In this document: piece by piece, positions 8,007 through 19,666 of the stretch | How the letters are laid out: every line of letters starts with the position of its first letter | How positions within the stretch are numbered: the first letter of the stretch is position 1 | Assembly: GCA_903864835.1 (NCBI GenBank) | Contig: CAIPHK010000015.1 | Span: 124,001 to 188,000, forward strand | DNA from: an uncultured bacterium | GTDB taxonomy: Bacteria > Margulisbacteria > Marinamargulisbacteria > SXXA01 | Direction: 5' to 3' | Length of the DNA stretch: 64,000 bases | Notes under the pieces: model-generated | The model's database searches: none | What the model saw: only the letters and a program-made list of their open reading frames with translations | Told to the model about the DNA's origin: nothing | Made by a program: the position numbers and the translations under genes

Positions 8007-8879
8007 ATGAACAGAAGAGTGCAACAAGCGACGCGGGCCACTGTTATTGGGGCAGTTATCAATCTTGGCCTTGCCGCTATCAAGGGCGCCGTTGGAATTT
8101 TAGGAAATTCTTACGCACTTGTTGCTGACTCGATCGAATCATTGGGGGACGTGGTGATCTCAGGATGCACCCTCATCGGAATTCGAATTTCCGCGACACC
8201 GCCTGACGACAGCCACCCCTACGGCCACGGAAAGGCTGAACCCATTGCGGCCATTCTAGGGGGAATGGTCCTCATGGGATCGGCGGTCCTCACCGTCTGG
8301 CTATCCTGGGGACAACTTCACACCGCCGCGTCCCTCCCTGCAAAATTTACGTTGCCGGTCCTGGCCGGAATAGTCATTATCAAGGAAGTTCTATTTCGGT
8401 TTGTCCACCGCGTCGGTAAAGAAATCGACAGTACCGCGCTTACGGTTGACGCCTGGCACCATCGAAGTGATGCTCTGACCTCGATGGCCGCGCTATTCGG
8501 TATTGCGTTGGCCCTGTACGGGGGCCCTCGATTTATTTTTGCAGATAAATGGGCTGCAATTATTACCGGAGGCACCGTTGCACTCAATTCCATTCGATTG
8601 GTTTGGCCCGCTATACTTGAGCTGATGGACACTGCGCCGATCATAGATTGGACCCAGATTGTCCGAGAAACTGCGGTTGGGTTCCCGGATATCAGCCAAA
8701 TTCAACAAGTCAAAGCGCGAAAAATGGGGTTGGGGTATTACATCGATATTCATATGCACGTGGATCCCTGGATGACCGTGAGGGACTCTCACGCGCTGGC
8801 CCACGCGTTAAAAGATCGACTCATGAAGGACGACGGCCGCATCCATGATGCGCTCATTCACGTCGAACCCAACGGGTAA
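8007..8879 (+). CDS. Cation diffusion facilitator (FieF-like) metal exporter
   Basis: A 290-residue CDF protein from the ATG at 8007. About six transmembrane helices are followed by a cytoplasmic ZT-dimer-like domain. The metal site pairs are visible: D-S-I-E-S-L-G-D in helix 2 and D-A-W-H-H-R-S-D in helix 5, with the cytoplasmic loop motif H-P-Y-G-H-G-K-A-E. The D/D and H/D pattern resembles Fe2+/Zn2+ exporters such as FieF; the substrate metal is not certain. In-frame ATGs also exist at 7938 and 7998. The start at 8007 is chosen because a promoter -10 box ends seven bases before it and the family alignment begins there. The gene stands alone and diverges from rpsF. Confidence 0.9.
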   Translation: MNRRVQQATRATVIGAVINLGLAAIKGAVGILGNSYALVADSIESLGDVVISGCTLIGIRISATPPDDSHPYGHGKAEPIAAILGGMVLMGSAVLTVWLSWGQLHTAASLPAKFTLPVLAGIVIIKEVLFRFVHRVGKEIDSTALTVDAWHHRSDALTSMAALFGIALALYGGPRFIFADKWAAIITGGTVALNSIRLVWPAILELMDTAPIIDWTQIVRETAVGFPDISQIQQVKARKMGLGYYIDIHMHVDPWMTVRDSHALAHALKDRLMKDDGRIHDALIHVEPNG

Positions 8880-8891
8880 AGACGCTTCCGC

Positions 8892-9821
8892 CTAGATCGG
8901 TGGCTTTAAACCGAGAACATCCAAACTATCGGCATCCATTACCCAGCCTGATTTCCCGTCAACTTCAACCCGAATCGCCGCATCGTTCACGAGAAGCCGC
9001 TGGCCGGACATGCTCGGAACACCATGGCCGCGAATAAAACGGACGTTCGAGGTCGGTGTAATCTGTAGGTAGGCTGCATTAGACTTGATCGTCGGCTTTA
9101 AATAGACACGTATTTTCCCTTGCGCCCGATTAAACCCGGGTACTTCAACATAGAAATCAGTTTGCTTCGGCACTGGGGAAATTGTCCCATACCAATCAAC
9201 CGCCAGCGGAATATAGAGATAAAAACTTCCTGTCCAATACCGATAGGTCCAGGTATCGCCTTTCCCAAGTCGGATACTGTTGCGGGTCGGCTCCGCATCT
9301 ACAAACTGATTTTGCATTTGAGTCAAAATAGGAACAACTTCAGTGGCCCGTGCCCCAATTACAGTGGGACTTCCTGACCGTACTCCAAAAAAATCAATCC
9401 GGCGTGGGGCATCATAGGTCGGCCCCAAAATCGAAATCACAGCCACCCCGGTGCCATTGGTTCCGATCACTGGCTTCACTGCAACAGTGTTATAATAGGC
9501 GTCTTCAGCGAATGCCTTGAAGGGGATATCAAAATCGCGCCGATAGAGTTCATGATCAAATTTATCTCGAACACGGACCCCATAAACTACCCGCTTTTGA
9601 GTCAACATATTAATCGCCGTGTGATATTCCGCGATTAGCTCTTGCTTCCCCACCACAATTCGCTCTCGGTTTTGAAAAATTCGAATCGTAGAGTATTGCA
9701 GGGGATTTGCGTCAACCGCAGCGGTGGCCATACTGAGTACCACCACTACCGATACCCAAAACCCGAAAAAGGGTTGGTCACTATCAACCAACCCAAATCT
9801 GTTGCGGTAAAACCATTTCAT
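8892..9821 (-). CDS. Exported protein of unknown function
   Basis: A 309-residue protein I cannot assign. An N-terminal hydrophobic segment (about 20-38, ending A-T-A-A-V-D-A) is a likely signal peptide or anchor. The rest is mainly beta-like, with alternating polar and hydrophobic stretches and many aromatic residues. The C-terminal 25 residues (S-G-W-V-M-D-A-D-S-L) resemble the last strand of an SH3-like wall-binding fold, as a suggestion only. It converges with the CDF gene (12-base gap) and has its own leaderless-type promoter. It is probably periplasmic or outer-membrane associated. Confidence 0.6.
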   Translation of the reverse strand: MKWFYRNRFGLVDSDQPFFGFWVSVVVVLSMATAAVDANPLQYSTIRIFQNRERIVVGKQELIAEYHTAINMLTQKRVVYGVRVRDKFDHELYRRDFDIPFKAFAEDAYYNTVAVKPVIGTNGTGVAVISILGPTYDAPRRIDFFGVRSGSPTVIGARATEVVPILTQMQNQFVDAEPTRNSIRLGKGDTWTYRYWTGSFYLYIPLAVDWYGTISPVPKQTDFYVEVPGFNRAQGKIRVYLKPTIKSNAAYLQITPTSNVRFIRGHGVPSMSGQRLLVNDAAIRVEVDGKSGWVMDADSLDVLGLKPPI

Positions 9822-9828
9822 GGCACTT

Positions 9829-9857
9829 ATCTTAAACGTACCGCTGCGTATTGACTA
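9829..9857 (-). promoter_or_regulatory. Leaderless-type promoter of the exported-protein gene
   Basis: TAGTCA (9852-9857), 17 bases, TAAGAT (9829-9834). The -10 box ends seven bases before the ATG at 9821 and there is no convincing ribosome binding site. Confidence 0.5.
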
Positions 9858-9876
9858 CCGCCCCCATTTTTAATAA

Positions 9877-10461
9877 CTAGTTGGTTTTAACCGCTTCGAT
9901 GTCGAGTTCAACGGACACATCATTCCCTACAACTAAGCCGCCGTTGTCGAGAGCCTTGTTCCAAGAAATGCCATAGTCCTGCCTGTTTAATTTAAACTGT
10001 GTTGCAAAATTGACCCGTTGATTTCCCCAAGGATCTTTTACTGGGGCACTCACTTCCAAAGGTACCGTCACGGTCTTGGTCACACCGCGCATGGTCAAAT
10101 CCGCCGTTAATACATACCCTTTTCTTCCTTTTTTAATGGATTTACTCACCAATGTAATTTCCGGGTATTTACCTGAATCAAAAAAATCAGCACTGCGCAA
10201 ATGCTCGTCCCGCTTAATGTCCCGGGTGTCGATGCTATCGACCTTAACGGTTCCCGACAAACTACATAATTTGGGGTCATTATCCCACTTAATATCACCG
10301 GAATACGTCCCGAAAGTCCCATGCGTATTACTTAGGACCATGTGCTTAACAGAAAACTGAACGGTTGAATGTGCCGTGTCAATTTTATAGGTATCCACAG
10401 CCATTATCGGAAATCCAATTCCGACCAACGCTGCCAATGCGATCCCTTTAAATGCCTTCAT
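9877..10461 (-). CDS. YceI family periplasmic isoprenoid/lipid-binding protein
   Basis: A 194-residue YceI-like lipocalin-type barrel. Typical elements are Y-K-I-D-T-A-H-S-T-V-Q-F-S-V-K-H, the D-I-K-R-D-E-H-L-R-S-A-D-F-F-D segment and the Y-G-I-S-W-N-K motif near the end. Residues 1-21 form a signal peptide ending G-F-P-I-M-A. The family binds long isoprenoid or amide lipids in the periplasm. The ATG at 10461 is chosen because AAGGAGA lies eight bases upstream; an in-frame ATG at 10479 has no such site. The gene is monocistronic, with a TTGACA promoter about 60 bases upstream. Confidence 0.9.
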   Translation of the reverse strand: MKAFKGIALAALVGIGFPIMAVDTYKIDTAHSTVQFSVKHMVLSNTHGTFGTYSGDIKWDNDPKLCSLSGTVKVDSIDTRDIKRDEHLRSADFFDSGKYPEITLVSKSIKKGRKGYVLTADLTMRGVTKTVTVPLEVSAPVKDPWGNQRVNFATQFKLNRQDYGISWNKALDNGGLVVGNDVSVELDIEAVKTN

Positions 10462-10520
10462 TATTGTCTCCTTGGGCACTTATGCCACACAAAATATCAC
10501 CGTAAAATAGCGGTTTCCAT

Positions 10521-10549
10521 AGCCTAGTCCGGGCAATTTTAATTGTCAA
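10521..10549 (-). promoter_or_regulatory. Promoter of the YceI gene
   Basis: Perfect TTGACA (10544-10549), 17 bases, TAGGCT (10521-10526) on the minus strand. The -10 box is weak, but the transcript would carry a leader containing the AAGGAGA site. Confidence 0.5.
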
Positions 10550-10559
10550 CAAAACGGTT

Positions 10560-11504
10560 TCAATTACCGCTAGACTGATCTTTCAATTCGGTTCTTCGCT
10601 CGTCCATCAACCGAGTCTCAACCGCAGTACCGTCCGCAAGACGACTCATAGTCACCGTTTTTCGGCTCCATTCGTCCCGTATTAACATCGTCGCCGGTTC
10701 AATCCAGTATACGGTTTGGGCAACCACACGATTGTGATCGTCCTCAGTGACCTCCGTCGGCAACACAACCGATGGGACATAGGTCGGAACCCATCGCCGA
10801 ACCTCAGCCACCAACCGCGTTAAATCTGTGTCTTCAAAGACCCGTATCTTCACGCAGTCTTTGGGCCGATCAGCCGTACTCGCCCCCTCCACCCAAACAA
10901 CGCCCATGCCCATTTTTCCAGAATGTCCCGGGATCGCAACATTTTGAGTCACTTCATACAGATCGCCCTGTTTTAACGTTCGCCCCCTGACTAACCCCAT
11001 CCTACTTTCCCACTCGTCTTTAAATTGCCGAGCCATCGCGTCGGAAGCCAAAAATGGCGAAACCCGTTTATACATCGTTGGACTCAGCACCTGCTTGGCT
11101 CGTTTTTGCAAAGCCGAAAAACCTCGAATTTCAAGAAGCCTCCCGCTCGAATCCGTCGCCCCTGACACCGGCAAATTGAGCAACAAGTCAGTCACCGGAT
11201 TAGGTACAATGCGTCCATCCGTCGAAATTGTACTCAATATCATTTTAAAATCGATGTGATAGGTATTCTTTTTTTTCTCAAACACAACCTGGGTCTCGGA
11301 ATGGCCGTTTGACGTCGACACAACACCATCTACCGACCGCACCCGTTCAAATCGAACCGATTCCACCATCCGCCGTTTTGTTTGAGTCGGGGAAAACTGA
11401 AAATGCCACGGCCCGTCCGCAGCAAAGACCCCCCCGGTTAGAAGCGCAGTTGCGACAATACCCGCGCCTACGCCACTCCAGAACTTACGAGCACGCCGGA
11501 GCAT
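10560..11504 (-). CDS. Exported protein of unknown function, coupled to bioB
   Basis: A 314-residue protein I do not recognise. The first 28 residues (R-R-A-R-K-F then a hydrophobic core and G-V-F-A-A-D) are a signal peptide. The mature part is beta-rich and resembles the general type of periplasmic proteins that read lipid or stress signals (paired strands such as V-Y-W-I-E-P-A-T-M-L-I-R-D), but no family motif is certain. Its start overlaps the bioB 3' end by 20 bases, so it is translated from the same transcript. A link to biotin synthesis is not implied by its sequence. Confidence 0.6.
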   Translation of the reverse strand: MLRRARKFWSGVGAGIVATALLTGGVFAADGPWHFQFSPTQTKRRMVESVRFERVRSVDGVVSTSNGHSETQVVFEKKKNTYHIDFKMILSTISTDGRIVPNPVTDLLLNLPVSGATDSSGRLLEIRGFSALQKRAKQVLSPTMYKRVSPFLASDAMARQFKDEWESRMGLVRGRTLKQGDLYEVTQNVAIPGHSGKMGMGVVWVEGASTADRPKDCVKIRVFEDTDLTRLVAEVRRWVPTYVPSVVLPTEVTEDDHNRVVAQTVYWIEPATMLIRDEWSRKTVTMSRLADGTAVETRLMDERRTELKDQSSGN

Positions 11505-12600
11505 AGGGAGACGGACGAAGATCTCGCAATTGTTTCAGTATCACTTGATCCACGGAACCAGCCGCCTCTGATCCAGTTGCATTTGCCTCCATCTGATTCA
11601 ACACCTGATCCAATTCTTTGGTGGAGTTAATTGTGAACCCAGCGTCTTTAATCATCTGCAACGTTTGGACCGCCGAATTCCCCATGGTATTCAAATAACC
11701 CTCCATAAACAACGAATTTGCGGGATAAAGCGCAAGAACTTGAGTTTGCCGCAAATGCAATTCCCGCCCCGCCGCTGCCCGAAGTTCAGACTTAGGGTTC
11801 AATAATCTAAATAGCGACAATACCCGTAAACAATACTCTGGGCTTAACGGGGTAAATGTCCTTAAGGTCGTGCCTGGGATTGGAATCAAAAAGTTGATCG
11901 GGATGGATACTGCCTCAACAGCCCGTAACCGCATGGCAATCTCCACAACATCTTCAGCCGTCTCGCCCATACCCATAATCGCACCGGAACACAGCCCGAT
12001 CCCCGACTTTTTTGCTGCCTGAAGCGTATTTAGCCGATCTTTAAACGTATGCGTCGTACAGATGTTGGGATAATGCGCCTCGGAGGTATTTAAATTATGA
12101 TTCAGCCGATCTAAACCCGCTTCTTTAAGGGACTCCGCACCCGAATCATCGAGCAACCCCGCAGATACACAAACCTCGATCGGATACGCTGCCTTGATTT
12201 GGCGAACCAAGCTCGATAGCCGCTCCACCCTTTTTTTACTCGGGCCCCGGCCACCAAACACCATACAATACCGAAATGCCCCGGCCTCATAAGCCCGACG
12301 CGCTTCATCTAAAATTTCGTCATCAGATTTAATCGGATATTCTTCAATTCCCGAATCCGACGTCTTGGCTTGCGCACAGTAGTGGCAATCCTCGGGACAG
12401 TGCCCATTTTGGGCGTTGTTAATAATATGAATGGATACCGCTTTGCCCCAATAGGTTTTGCGGACGTCATACGCCGCATGAAGCAAGGGCAAAAGGTCAA
12501 TATCCGGATCTTGAAGCAGTCGTAACGCGATGTCTGCGTCGAGGGTCTCCCCGGCTAAACTTATCTCCGACAACGACTGGTAAAATTGTCTAGTGGTCAT
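11485..12600 (-). CDS. bioB: Biotin synthase
   Basis: A 371-residue BioB. The radical-SAM cluster motif C-P-E-D-C-H-Y-C gives Cys68, Cys72 and Cys75, and the family blocks Y-G-K/W-G-K-A-V, N-L-N-T-S-E and A-G-R-E appear in order. It inserts sulfur into dethiobiotin, using SAM and an auxiliary iron-sulfur cluster. The C-terminus is about 25 residues longer than E. coli BioB. No other bio genes are adjacent. A GGAGGG site six bases before the ATG and a good promoter upstream show that bioB heads a two-gene unit. Confidence 0.95.
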   Translation of the reverse strand: MTTRQFYQSLSEISLAGETLDADIALRLLQDPDIDLLPLLHAAYDVRKTYWGKAVSIHIINNAQNGHCPEDCHYCAQAKTSDSGIEEYPIKSDDEILDEARRAYEAGAFRYCMVFGGRGPSKKRVERLSSLVRQIKAAYPIEVCVSAGLLDDSGAESLKEAGLDRLNHNLNTSEAHYPNICTTHTFKDRLNTLQAAKKSGIGLCSGAIMGMGETAEDVVEIAMRLRAVEAVSIPINFLIPIPGTTLRTFTPLSPEYCLRVLSLFRLLNPKSELRAAAGRELHLRQTQVLALYPANSLFMEGYLNTMGNSAVQTLQMIKDAGFTINSTKELDQVLNQMEANATGSEAAGSVDQVILKQLRDLRPSPYAPACS

Positions 12601-12618
12601 GTATTACCCTCCAAACCG

Positions 12619-12648
12619 AGTATATTCTGCGGTCACCTCTGCTGGCAA
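12619..12648 (-). promoter_or_regulatory. Promoter of bioB
   Basis: TTGCCA (12643-12648), 18 bases, TATACT (12619-12624) on the minus strand, giving a short leader that includes the GGAGGG ribosome binding site. I see no BirA-type long palindrome over it. Confidence 0.6.
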
Positions 12649-12681
12649 ATCGCGGGTTCGCCCAATAGATAACGGCTCTGG

Positions 12682-12687
12682 TAAACT
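12682..12687 (+). promoter_or_regulatory. -10 box of ruvB, leaderless type
   Basis: TAAACT ends six bases before the ruvB ATG at 12694. No clear -35 box is at the ideal distance (TTCGCC at 12657 gives a 19-base spacer), and there is no ribosome binding site. Confidence 0.4.
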
Positions 12688-12693
12688 GTTGGA

Positions 12694-13728
12694 ATGAACC
12701 CAGATGACTCACGATTGATCACTCCTGATAAACGAATAGAAGATACTAAGGAAGGGTCGTTGCGACCTCAATTCCTTGCGGAATTTATTGGACAAGCAAA
12801 AATAAAGCGTAATCTTGAGATTTTCATTACCGCCGCCCGGCAACGTGGAGAGGCAATAGAGCATGTCCTTCTTTATGGTCCCCCGGGACTCGGCAAGACG
12901 ACGCTGGCCAGCATTGTCGCCCGAGAGATGGGCGTAAATATTAAAATTACATCTGGGCCCGCGATCGAACGCCCCGGAGATTTGGCCGCTATTCTAACAA
13001 ATTTAGAGCAAGGCGATATTTTATTTATCGACGAAATCCACCGACTTAACCGCGCGGTAGAGGAAGTTTTGTACCCGGCGATGGAAGACTTTGAACTTGA
13101 TATTGTCATCGGAAAAGGACCTTCCGCGCGGTCAATTCGGCTTGATCTCAATAAGTTTACATTAATCGGCGCAACCACTCGGGTTGGGATGCTCACCGCC
13201 CCATTGAGGGATCGATTTGGTATTGTTGAACGCCTTGAATTTTACGAACCCGCTGACCTTGAAATCATTGTCCGCCGGGCCTCCGGTATATTGGCCACTG
13301 AAATTGCACCCGACGCATCGTTAACGATTGCGGAACGAGCAAGAGGTACCCCTCGGATAGCCAACCGTCTTCTGAAAAGGGTGCGGGACTGGGCGCAAAT
13401 CCGATCCGATGGAACGATTGGCATACCCGTGGTCGAGGATGCATTAGCCGGCATGGGAATCGATCCCCTTGGCTTAGATGAGATCGATCGCAAATATTTA
13501 ACCACCATTATTACCAAGTTTGGGGGTGGCCCTGTCGGAGTCGATACCATTGCCGCTAGTATTTCAGAAGAGACGGATTCGTTAGAGGATGTGGTCGAAC
13601 CGTTTCTTCTCCAACTTGGATTTATCGACCGAACCCCTCGGGGCCGTTCGGCGACGCCCTTGGCCTATCGGCACCTCGGAATTCCACTAAAAATCCAAGA
13701 ATCGCCCCAATCACCATTATTTTCGTGA
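12694..13728 (+). CDS. ruvB: Holliday junction branch-migration helicase RuvB
   Basis: A 344-residue AAA+ protein, normal for RuvB. Walker A is G-P-P-G-L-G-K-T-T (62-70), Walker B is L-F-I-D-E-I-H-R-L, sensor/arginine-finger region is [16 protein letters not shown], and a C-terminal winged helix ends the protein. RuvB hexamers pump DNA through RuvA-bound Holliday junctions. No ruvA or ruvC is adjacent here. It appears to be expressed as the first gene of a two-gene unit with hisB. Confidence 0.97.
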   Translation: MNPDDSRLITPDKRIEDTKEGSLRPQFLAEFIGQAKIKRNLEIFITAARQRGEAIEHVLLYGPPGLGKTTLASIVAREMGVNIKITSGPAIERPGDLAAILTNLEQGDILFIDEIHRLNRAVEEVLYPAMEDFELDIVIGKGPSARSIRLDLNKFTLIGATTRVGMLTAPLRDRFGIVERLEFYEPADLEIIVRRASGILATEIAPDASLTIAERARGTPRIANRLLKRVRDWAQIRSDGTIGIPVVEDALAGMGIDPLGLDEIDRKYLTTIITKFGGGPVGVDTIAASISEETDSLEDVVEPFLLQLGFIDRTPRGRSATPLAYRHLGIPLKIQESPQSPLFS

Positions 13729-13736
13729 GGTACCCC

Positions 13737-14321
13737 ATGAGACAGTCAACAATTACACGCAACACCAATGAAACCCAAATCACGCTTAGTCTGACTTTGG
13801 ACGGAACAGGTAAATCAGCAATATCTACAGGAGTCGGTTTTTTGGACCACATGCTGAACTTGTGGACGGTACATGGCCTCTTTGATCTTTCCGTGACCGC
13901 GACGGGGGATCACCATATCGACTTTCATCACACGGTTGAAGATATTGGAATCTGTTTGGGGTTGGCGTTTCGCGAGGCACTTGGCACTGCAAAGGGGATT
14001 CGACGATACAGTTCGCTTGTGTTGCCGATGGACGAGGCGTTGGCTCAGGTTGCGATCGATGTGTCGAACCGGATCTATTTTGCCTTTTCCCCCCCAATGC
14101 CTAAGGCAAAAATTGGCGAATTTGACGCCGAGTTGGTCGAAGAATTTTGGCATGCCTTTGTGACCAATGCACGAATAACCACCCATATTCAGGTAATATC
14201 GGGACACAACCTGCATCACATTGCTGAAGCCATCTTTAAGGCTATGGCCGTTGCGTTGGACGACGCCACCCAATTGGACTCCAGGAAATCGACTGTGCCC
14301 TCCACCAAGGGCGTTTTGTAA
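13737..14321 (+). CDS. hisB: Imidazoleglycerol-phosphate dehydratase
   Basis: A 194-residue monofunctional HisB. The paired metal-binding motifs are visible: D-H-H-x-D-F-H-H-T-V-E-D near residue 60 and S-G-H-N-L-H-H-I-A-E near 165. It removes water from imidazoleglycerol phosphate in histidine synthesis. The ATG at 13737 is chosen because GAGG lies seven bases upstream; the in-frame GTG at 13725 overlaps the ruvB stop and has no site. Being linked to ruvB rather than to other his genes is unusual and suggests scattered histidine genes. Confidence 0.94.
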   Translation: MRQSTITRNTNETQITLSLTLDGTGKSAISTGVGFLDHMLNLWTVHGLFDLSVTATGDHHIDFHHTVEDIGICLGLAFREALGTAKGIRRYSSLVLPMDEALAQVAIDVSNRIYFAFSPPMPKAKIGEFDAELVEEFWHAFVTNARITTHIQVISGHNLHHIAEAIFKAMAVALDDATQLDSRKSTVPSTKGVL

Positions 14322-14400
14322 AAGGGCGCCGACCCGGAACATCCATTTAGAGCCTACAATTCGGCGAAGCTAGCCTTACTCGACTGGACAGACTTTGAGT

Positions 14401-15441
14401 CTATCGACTTAGAGGCTTTCCCGTAAATGTCATTGCTTCAATCAGTTCGAGTGCACGGACTGCGGTAGCCTGCGGTACAGGCGCATACCCCAATTCGGCG
14501 GCGTAACGAGTGCCATTTTTTACGGTCCATCGCAGCATTTTTTGCAGTGCTCGTGCTTCCTCTATGTTCCGGCCGCTATACGCTTGTTCTTGGTACACCA
14601 AGAGCCAGGTAAAGCTACTAATAGGGTATCCTTGTTCTGCGTCGGTATCAGTAATCAAAATCCGTAGGTCATCAGGAATTTTCCGAGGTACAGCCTCACT
14701 CACGGAACCTACCGACGGCGTAATCACGTTGCCTTTCCGATTTTTGAGACGTGCAACAGGCATCTTGTTTTGGGTAGTATATACGAGTTCGACATACCCA
14801 ATTGCGCCGGGAATCTGTTTGATAAGGCCTGATACCCCAGGATTGCCCTTGCCCCCCAAACCCACGGGCCAATTAACCGACTTCCCAACTCCCACATGCG
14901 ACTTCCATTCCGGACTAATTTTTGCCAGATAGTCGGTCAATACATAGGACGTCCCACTCCCATCTGATCGATGAATCACTGCAATCATCAAATTGGGCAA
15001 CTTCACACCCGGATTCAAAGCCTTGATCCGAGCGTCATCCCAACGTTTAATCTTCCCCAAAAAAATACCAGAAATTATATCGCCTGAAAGAATCAAGTGA
15101 GGCCGACCCGGCAAATTATACGTCAACACCACCGCGCCCAAACACGTCGGAATATGAATTATATCCGATTTAAACTTCTTCAGATCTTTATTAGAAACGA
15201 AGGCATCCGTCGCGCCAAAATCAACCGTTCGATTCTGAATCTGTCTAACGCCGCCGCCGGACCCTATCGCTTGGTAATTAATCCGGTCCCCAGTCTCCTG
15301 GTAATAGTCGTCAAACATCTTCGAATATAACGGATAGGGGAAAGTCGCCCCCGCCCCTAAAATATCGTGTCCACCAGCGTGTAGCACCGTCGCTCCAAAA
15401 AGCGCCAGAACCCCACCCAAGATCATTAGAAAGCGATTCAT
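14401..15441 (-). CDS. pstS: Phosphate ABC transporter substrate-binding protein PstS
   Basis: A 346-residue PstS. A signal peptide (hydrophobic 4-22, then H-A-G-G-H) precedes the mature start G-A-G-A-T-F-P-Y-P-L-Y, a hallmark of PstS. Phosphate-binding segments such as G-S-G-G-G-V-R-Q, the V-D-F-G-A-T-D-A loop and R-S-D-G-S-G-T-S are present. It captures periplasmic phosphate for PstCAB. The permease and ATPase genes are not in the window. It overlaps the upstream acetyltransferase gene by four bases. No clear Pho box was found, partly because its promoter may lie before the acetyltransferase. Confidence 0.94.
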   Translation of the reverse strand: MNRFLMILGGVLALFGATVLHAGGHDILGAGATFPYPLYSKMFDDYYQETGDRINYQAIGSGGGVRQIQNRTVDFGATDAFVSNKDLKKFKSDIIHIPTCLGAVVLTYNLPGRPHLILSGDIISGIFLGKIKRWDDARIKALNPGVKLPNLMIAVIHRSDGSGTSYVLTDYLAKISPEWKSHVGVGKSVNWPVGLGGKGNPGVSGLIKQIPGAIGYVELVYTTQNKMPVARLKNRKGNVITPSVGSVSEAVPRKIPDDLRILITDTDAEQGYPISSFTWLLVYQEQAYSGRNIEEARALQKMLRWTVKNGTRYAAELGYAPVPQATAVRALELIEAMTFTGKPLSR

Positions 15442-16076
15442 TCCATATTCCTTACTTCTATCATTTTTAATAGCCTACGCCGTCTTTCCAACCACTCTTC
15501 GCTCAACATCCTATACCATGCGGTATCCCGTGGATTCCCCTTAATAATCATATGTCTCTCTTGAACACCTTCAAACGTAAATCCAAACTTCAATGCAACT
15601 TTACCAGACTTTGCATTATTGGCGTCACATTTCCATTCTACTCGCTGATATCCATTTAAAAACAAATGCTCCAGCATCAAAAACACCATTTCTGCCGCTG
15701 CGCTCGTCCCTTGTGCAATGGGACCTAACCACAGACCTCCCAACTCAATCCGTCGATGTTCTGGATAATTCGAAGCAAAATTCGCCATACCAACCGGCCG
15801 ATCGGTGAGGCAATCAACAACGCAAAAACACAGAGCACGTTCGGTATGAACACGTCTGGTAATCGCTTCCCTCATCTCATTTTCGGACGCCATCGGCCCA
15901 TCAAACAAATATTTCCAAATCAAAGTATTTGAATCAAATGCCGGAACACGTCGGGATCCCCACTCAATCGGATCTCCACACGATACCTGAAACAAGCCCA
16001 TCGCATCCCCATTTGGGTCCACAGGCCTCAGTCGCACATGGCTTCCTTCGAGAATAACAGCTGCGGGTTTTGTCAT
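15438..16076 (-). CDS. GNAT-family N-acetyltransferase, RimJ/RimL-like
   Basis: A 212-residue acetyltransferase of the GNAT_3/RimL type (R-P-V at the start, a G-x-x-x-F beta strand, G-T-S-A-A-E-M at the pantetheine loop, W-K-C-D-A-N-N-A-K-S-G-K-V-A-L-K-F-G-F-T-F-E-G at the acetyl-CoA helix). Such proteins acetylate ribosomal-protein N-termini, spermidine, antibiotics or small amines. The substrate cannot be told. It is the first gene of a unit with pstS (four-base overlap) and follows the rRNA terminator closely. Confidence 0.85.
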   Translation of the reverse strand: MTKPAAVILEGSHVRLRPVDPNGDAMGLFQVSCGDPIEWGSRRVPAFDSNTLIWKYLFDGPMASENEMREAITRRVHTERALCFCVVDCLTDRPVGMANFASNYPEHRRIELGGLWLGPIAQGTSAAAEMVFLMLEHLFLNGYQRVEWKCDANNAKSGKVALKFGFTFEGVQERHMIIKGNPRDTAWYRMLSEEWLERRRRLLKMIEVRNME

Positions 16077-16110
16077 AAGGATCCCAGCCTAGCACGAATT
16101 TCAGAATCCT

Positions 16111-16143
16111 AAAAAACAAAAAAATCCCCATTTCTGGGGATTT
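16111..16143 (-). terminator. Rho-independent terminator of the 23S-5S unit
   Basis: An 8-bp stem (AAATCCCC at 16122-16129 with GGGGATTT at 16136-16143, six-base loop) is followed on the minus strand by a long U-rich tract (16111-16124). It lies about 55 bases after the 5S gene. Confidence 0.9.
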
Positions 16144-16196
16144 GATTATTAAACTATTTATTTTATGATCTTTGTCGAAAAAGGCGATGCATATTG

Positions 16197-16314
16197 TTCT
16201 TGGCCACGACCCACTCTCCCACCGGTGAAACCGGAAGTACCATAGGCGCTGAAGGGCTTAACTTCTGTATTCGGAATGAGAACAGGTGTACCCCCTTCGC
16301 AATAATGACCAAGA
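16197..16314 (-). rRNA. rrf: 5S ribosomal RNA
   Basis: About 118 bases. On the minus strand the terminal helix is T-T-C-T-T-G-G-T-C ... C-G-T-G-G-C-C-A-A-G-A-A. Between them are the conserved A-C-A-C-C-T-G-T, C-C-G-A-A-T-A-C-A-G-A-A-G-T-T-A-A-G and G-A-G-A-G segments. It lies about 75 bases after the 23S gene and before a strong terminator. Confidence 0.95.
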
Positions 16315-16359
16315 AGAATACGCACCGCGCTCTTTTTCGTTTTTAAATGTAGTCGTCTC

Positions 16360-16388
16360 AATTAAGTTATTGATTCATAAGCCGTTTG

Positions 16389-16396
<8 letters not shown>
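16360..16396 (-). other. 23S processing stem, 3' arm
   Basis: The bases around the 23S 3' end are nearly complementary to the leader at 19367-19398. Written in the same sense, the two arms match at about 28 of 32 positions with a few bulges. This is the long helix cut by RNase III to release 23S, and it shows that the unit is processed without a 16S partner. Confidence 0.75.
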
Positions 16397-19366
<2,970 letters not shown>

Positions 19367-19374
<8 letters not shown>

Positions 19375-19398
19375 AAACGACTTATGAGCAATAACTCA
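19367..19398 (-). other. 23S processing stem, 5' arm
   Basis: This arm pairs with 16360-16396 across the mature 23S ends. The first bases of the mature 23S lie inside it, as in other bacterial 23S precursors. Confidence 0.75.
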
Positions 19399-19468
19399 CT
19401 CAGTTTTAACGAAATTAAAAACTGGTAGCTAAGCTCTATTCTCGGCTATTTGAAGACGACTACATTTA

Positions 19469-19482
19469 ATTTTCAAAGACCA
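19469..19482 (-). promoter_or_regulatory. boxA-like antitermination site in the 23S leader
   Basis: The leader reads TGGTCTTTGAAAAT on the minus strand, close to the TGxTCTTTGAAAAC boxA of many bacterial rRNA leaders. It lies about 20 bases after the predicted transcription start and would load Nus factors onto polymerase. Confidence 0.6.
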
Positions 19483-19505
19483 GTGCGGTTTAGCGCAGGA
19501 GGGGT

Positions 19506-19535
19506 AATTTACTAAAACCGACCCCATGATGTCAA
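19506..19535 (-). promoter_or_regulatory. Promoter of the 23S-5S unit
   Basis: Perfect TTGACA (19530-19535), 18 bases, TAAATT (19506-19511). The predicted start near 19499 gives a leader of about 125 bases with a boxA-like site and the 23S processing arm. Confidence 0.7.
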
Positions 19536-19547
19536 CACCTTTTTTTT

Positions 19548-19575
19548 GATACCCTCTCATTTTTGGGAGGGTATC
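19548..19575. terminator. Hairpin between queF and the rRNA promoter
   Basis: An 11-bp inverted repeat (GATACCCTCTC with GGGAGGGTATC, six-base loop). It probably ends queF transcription before the rRNA promoter, but the run of eight T lies on the plus strand before the stem rather than after it. I therefore call it terminator-like only. Confidence 0.4.
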
Positions 19576-19666
19576 GGTCACTAACATCGGGTTACACAGT
19601 CCACTTTTAATTGATTTACTAGGAATTTTAACGATCTCAAAAACCAGAAAATCAGTTGCAAATTAA

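Noticed and set aside
19375-19505. 16S rRNA or spacer tRNA upstream of 23S
   Set aside because: The region is only a leader with boxA-like and processing sequences; no 16S or tRNA sequence is present.
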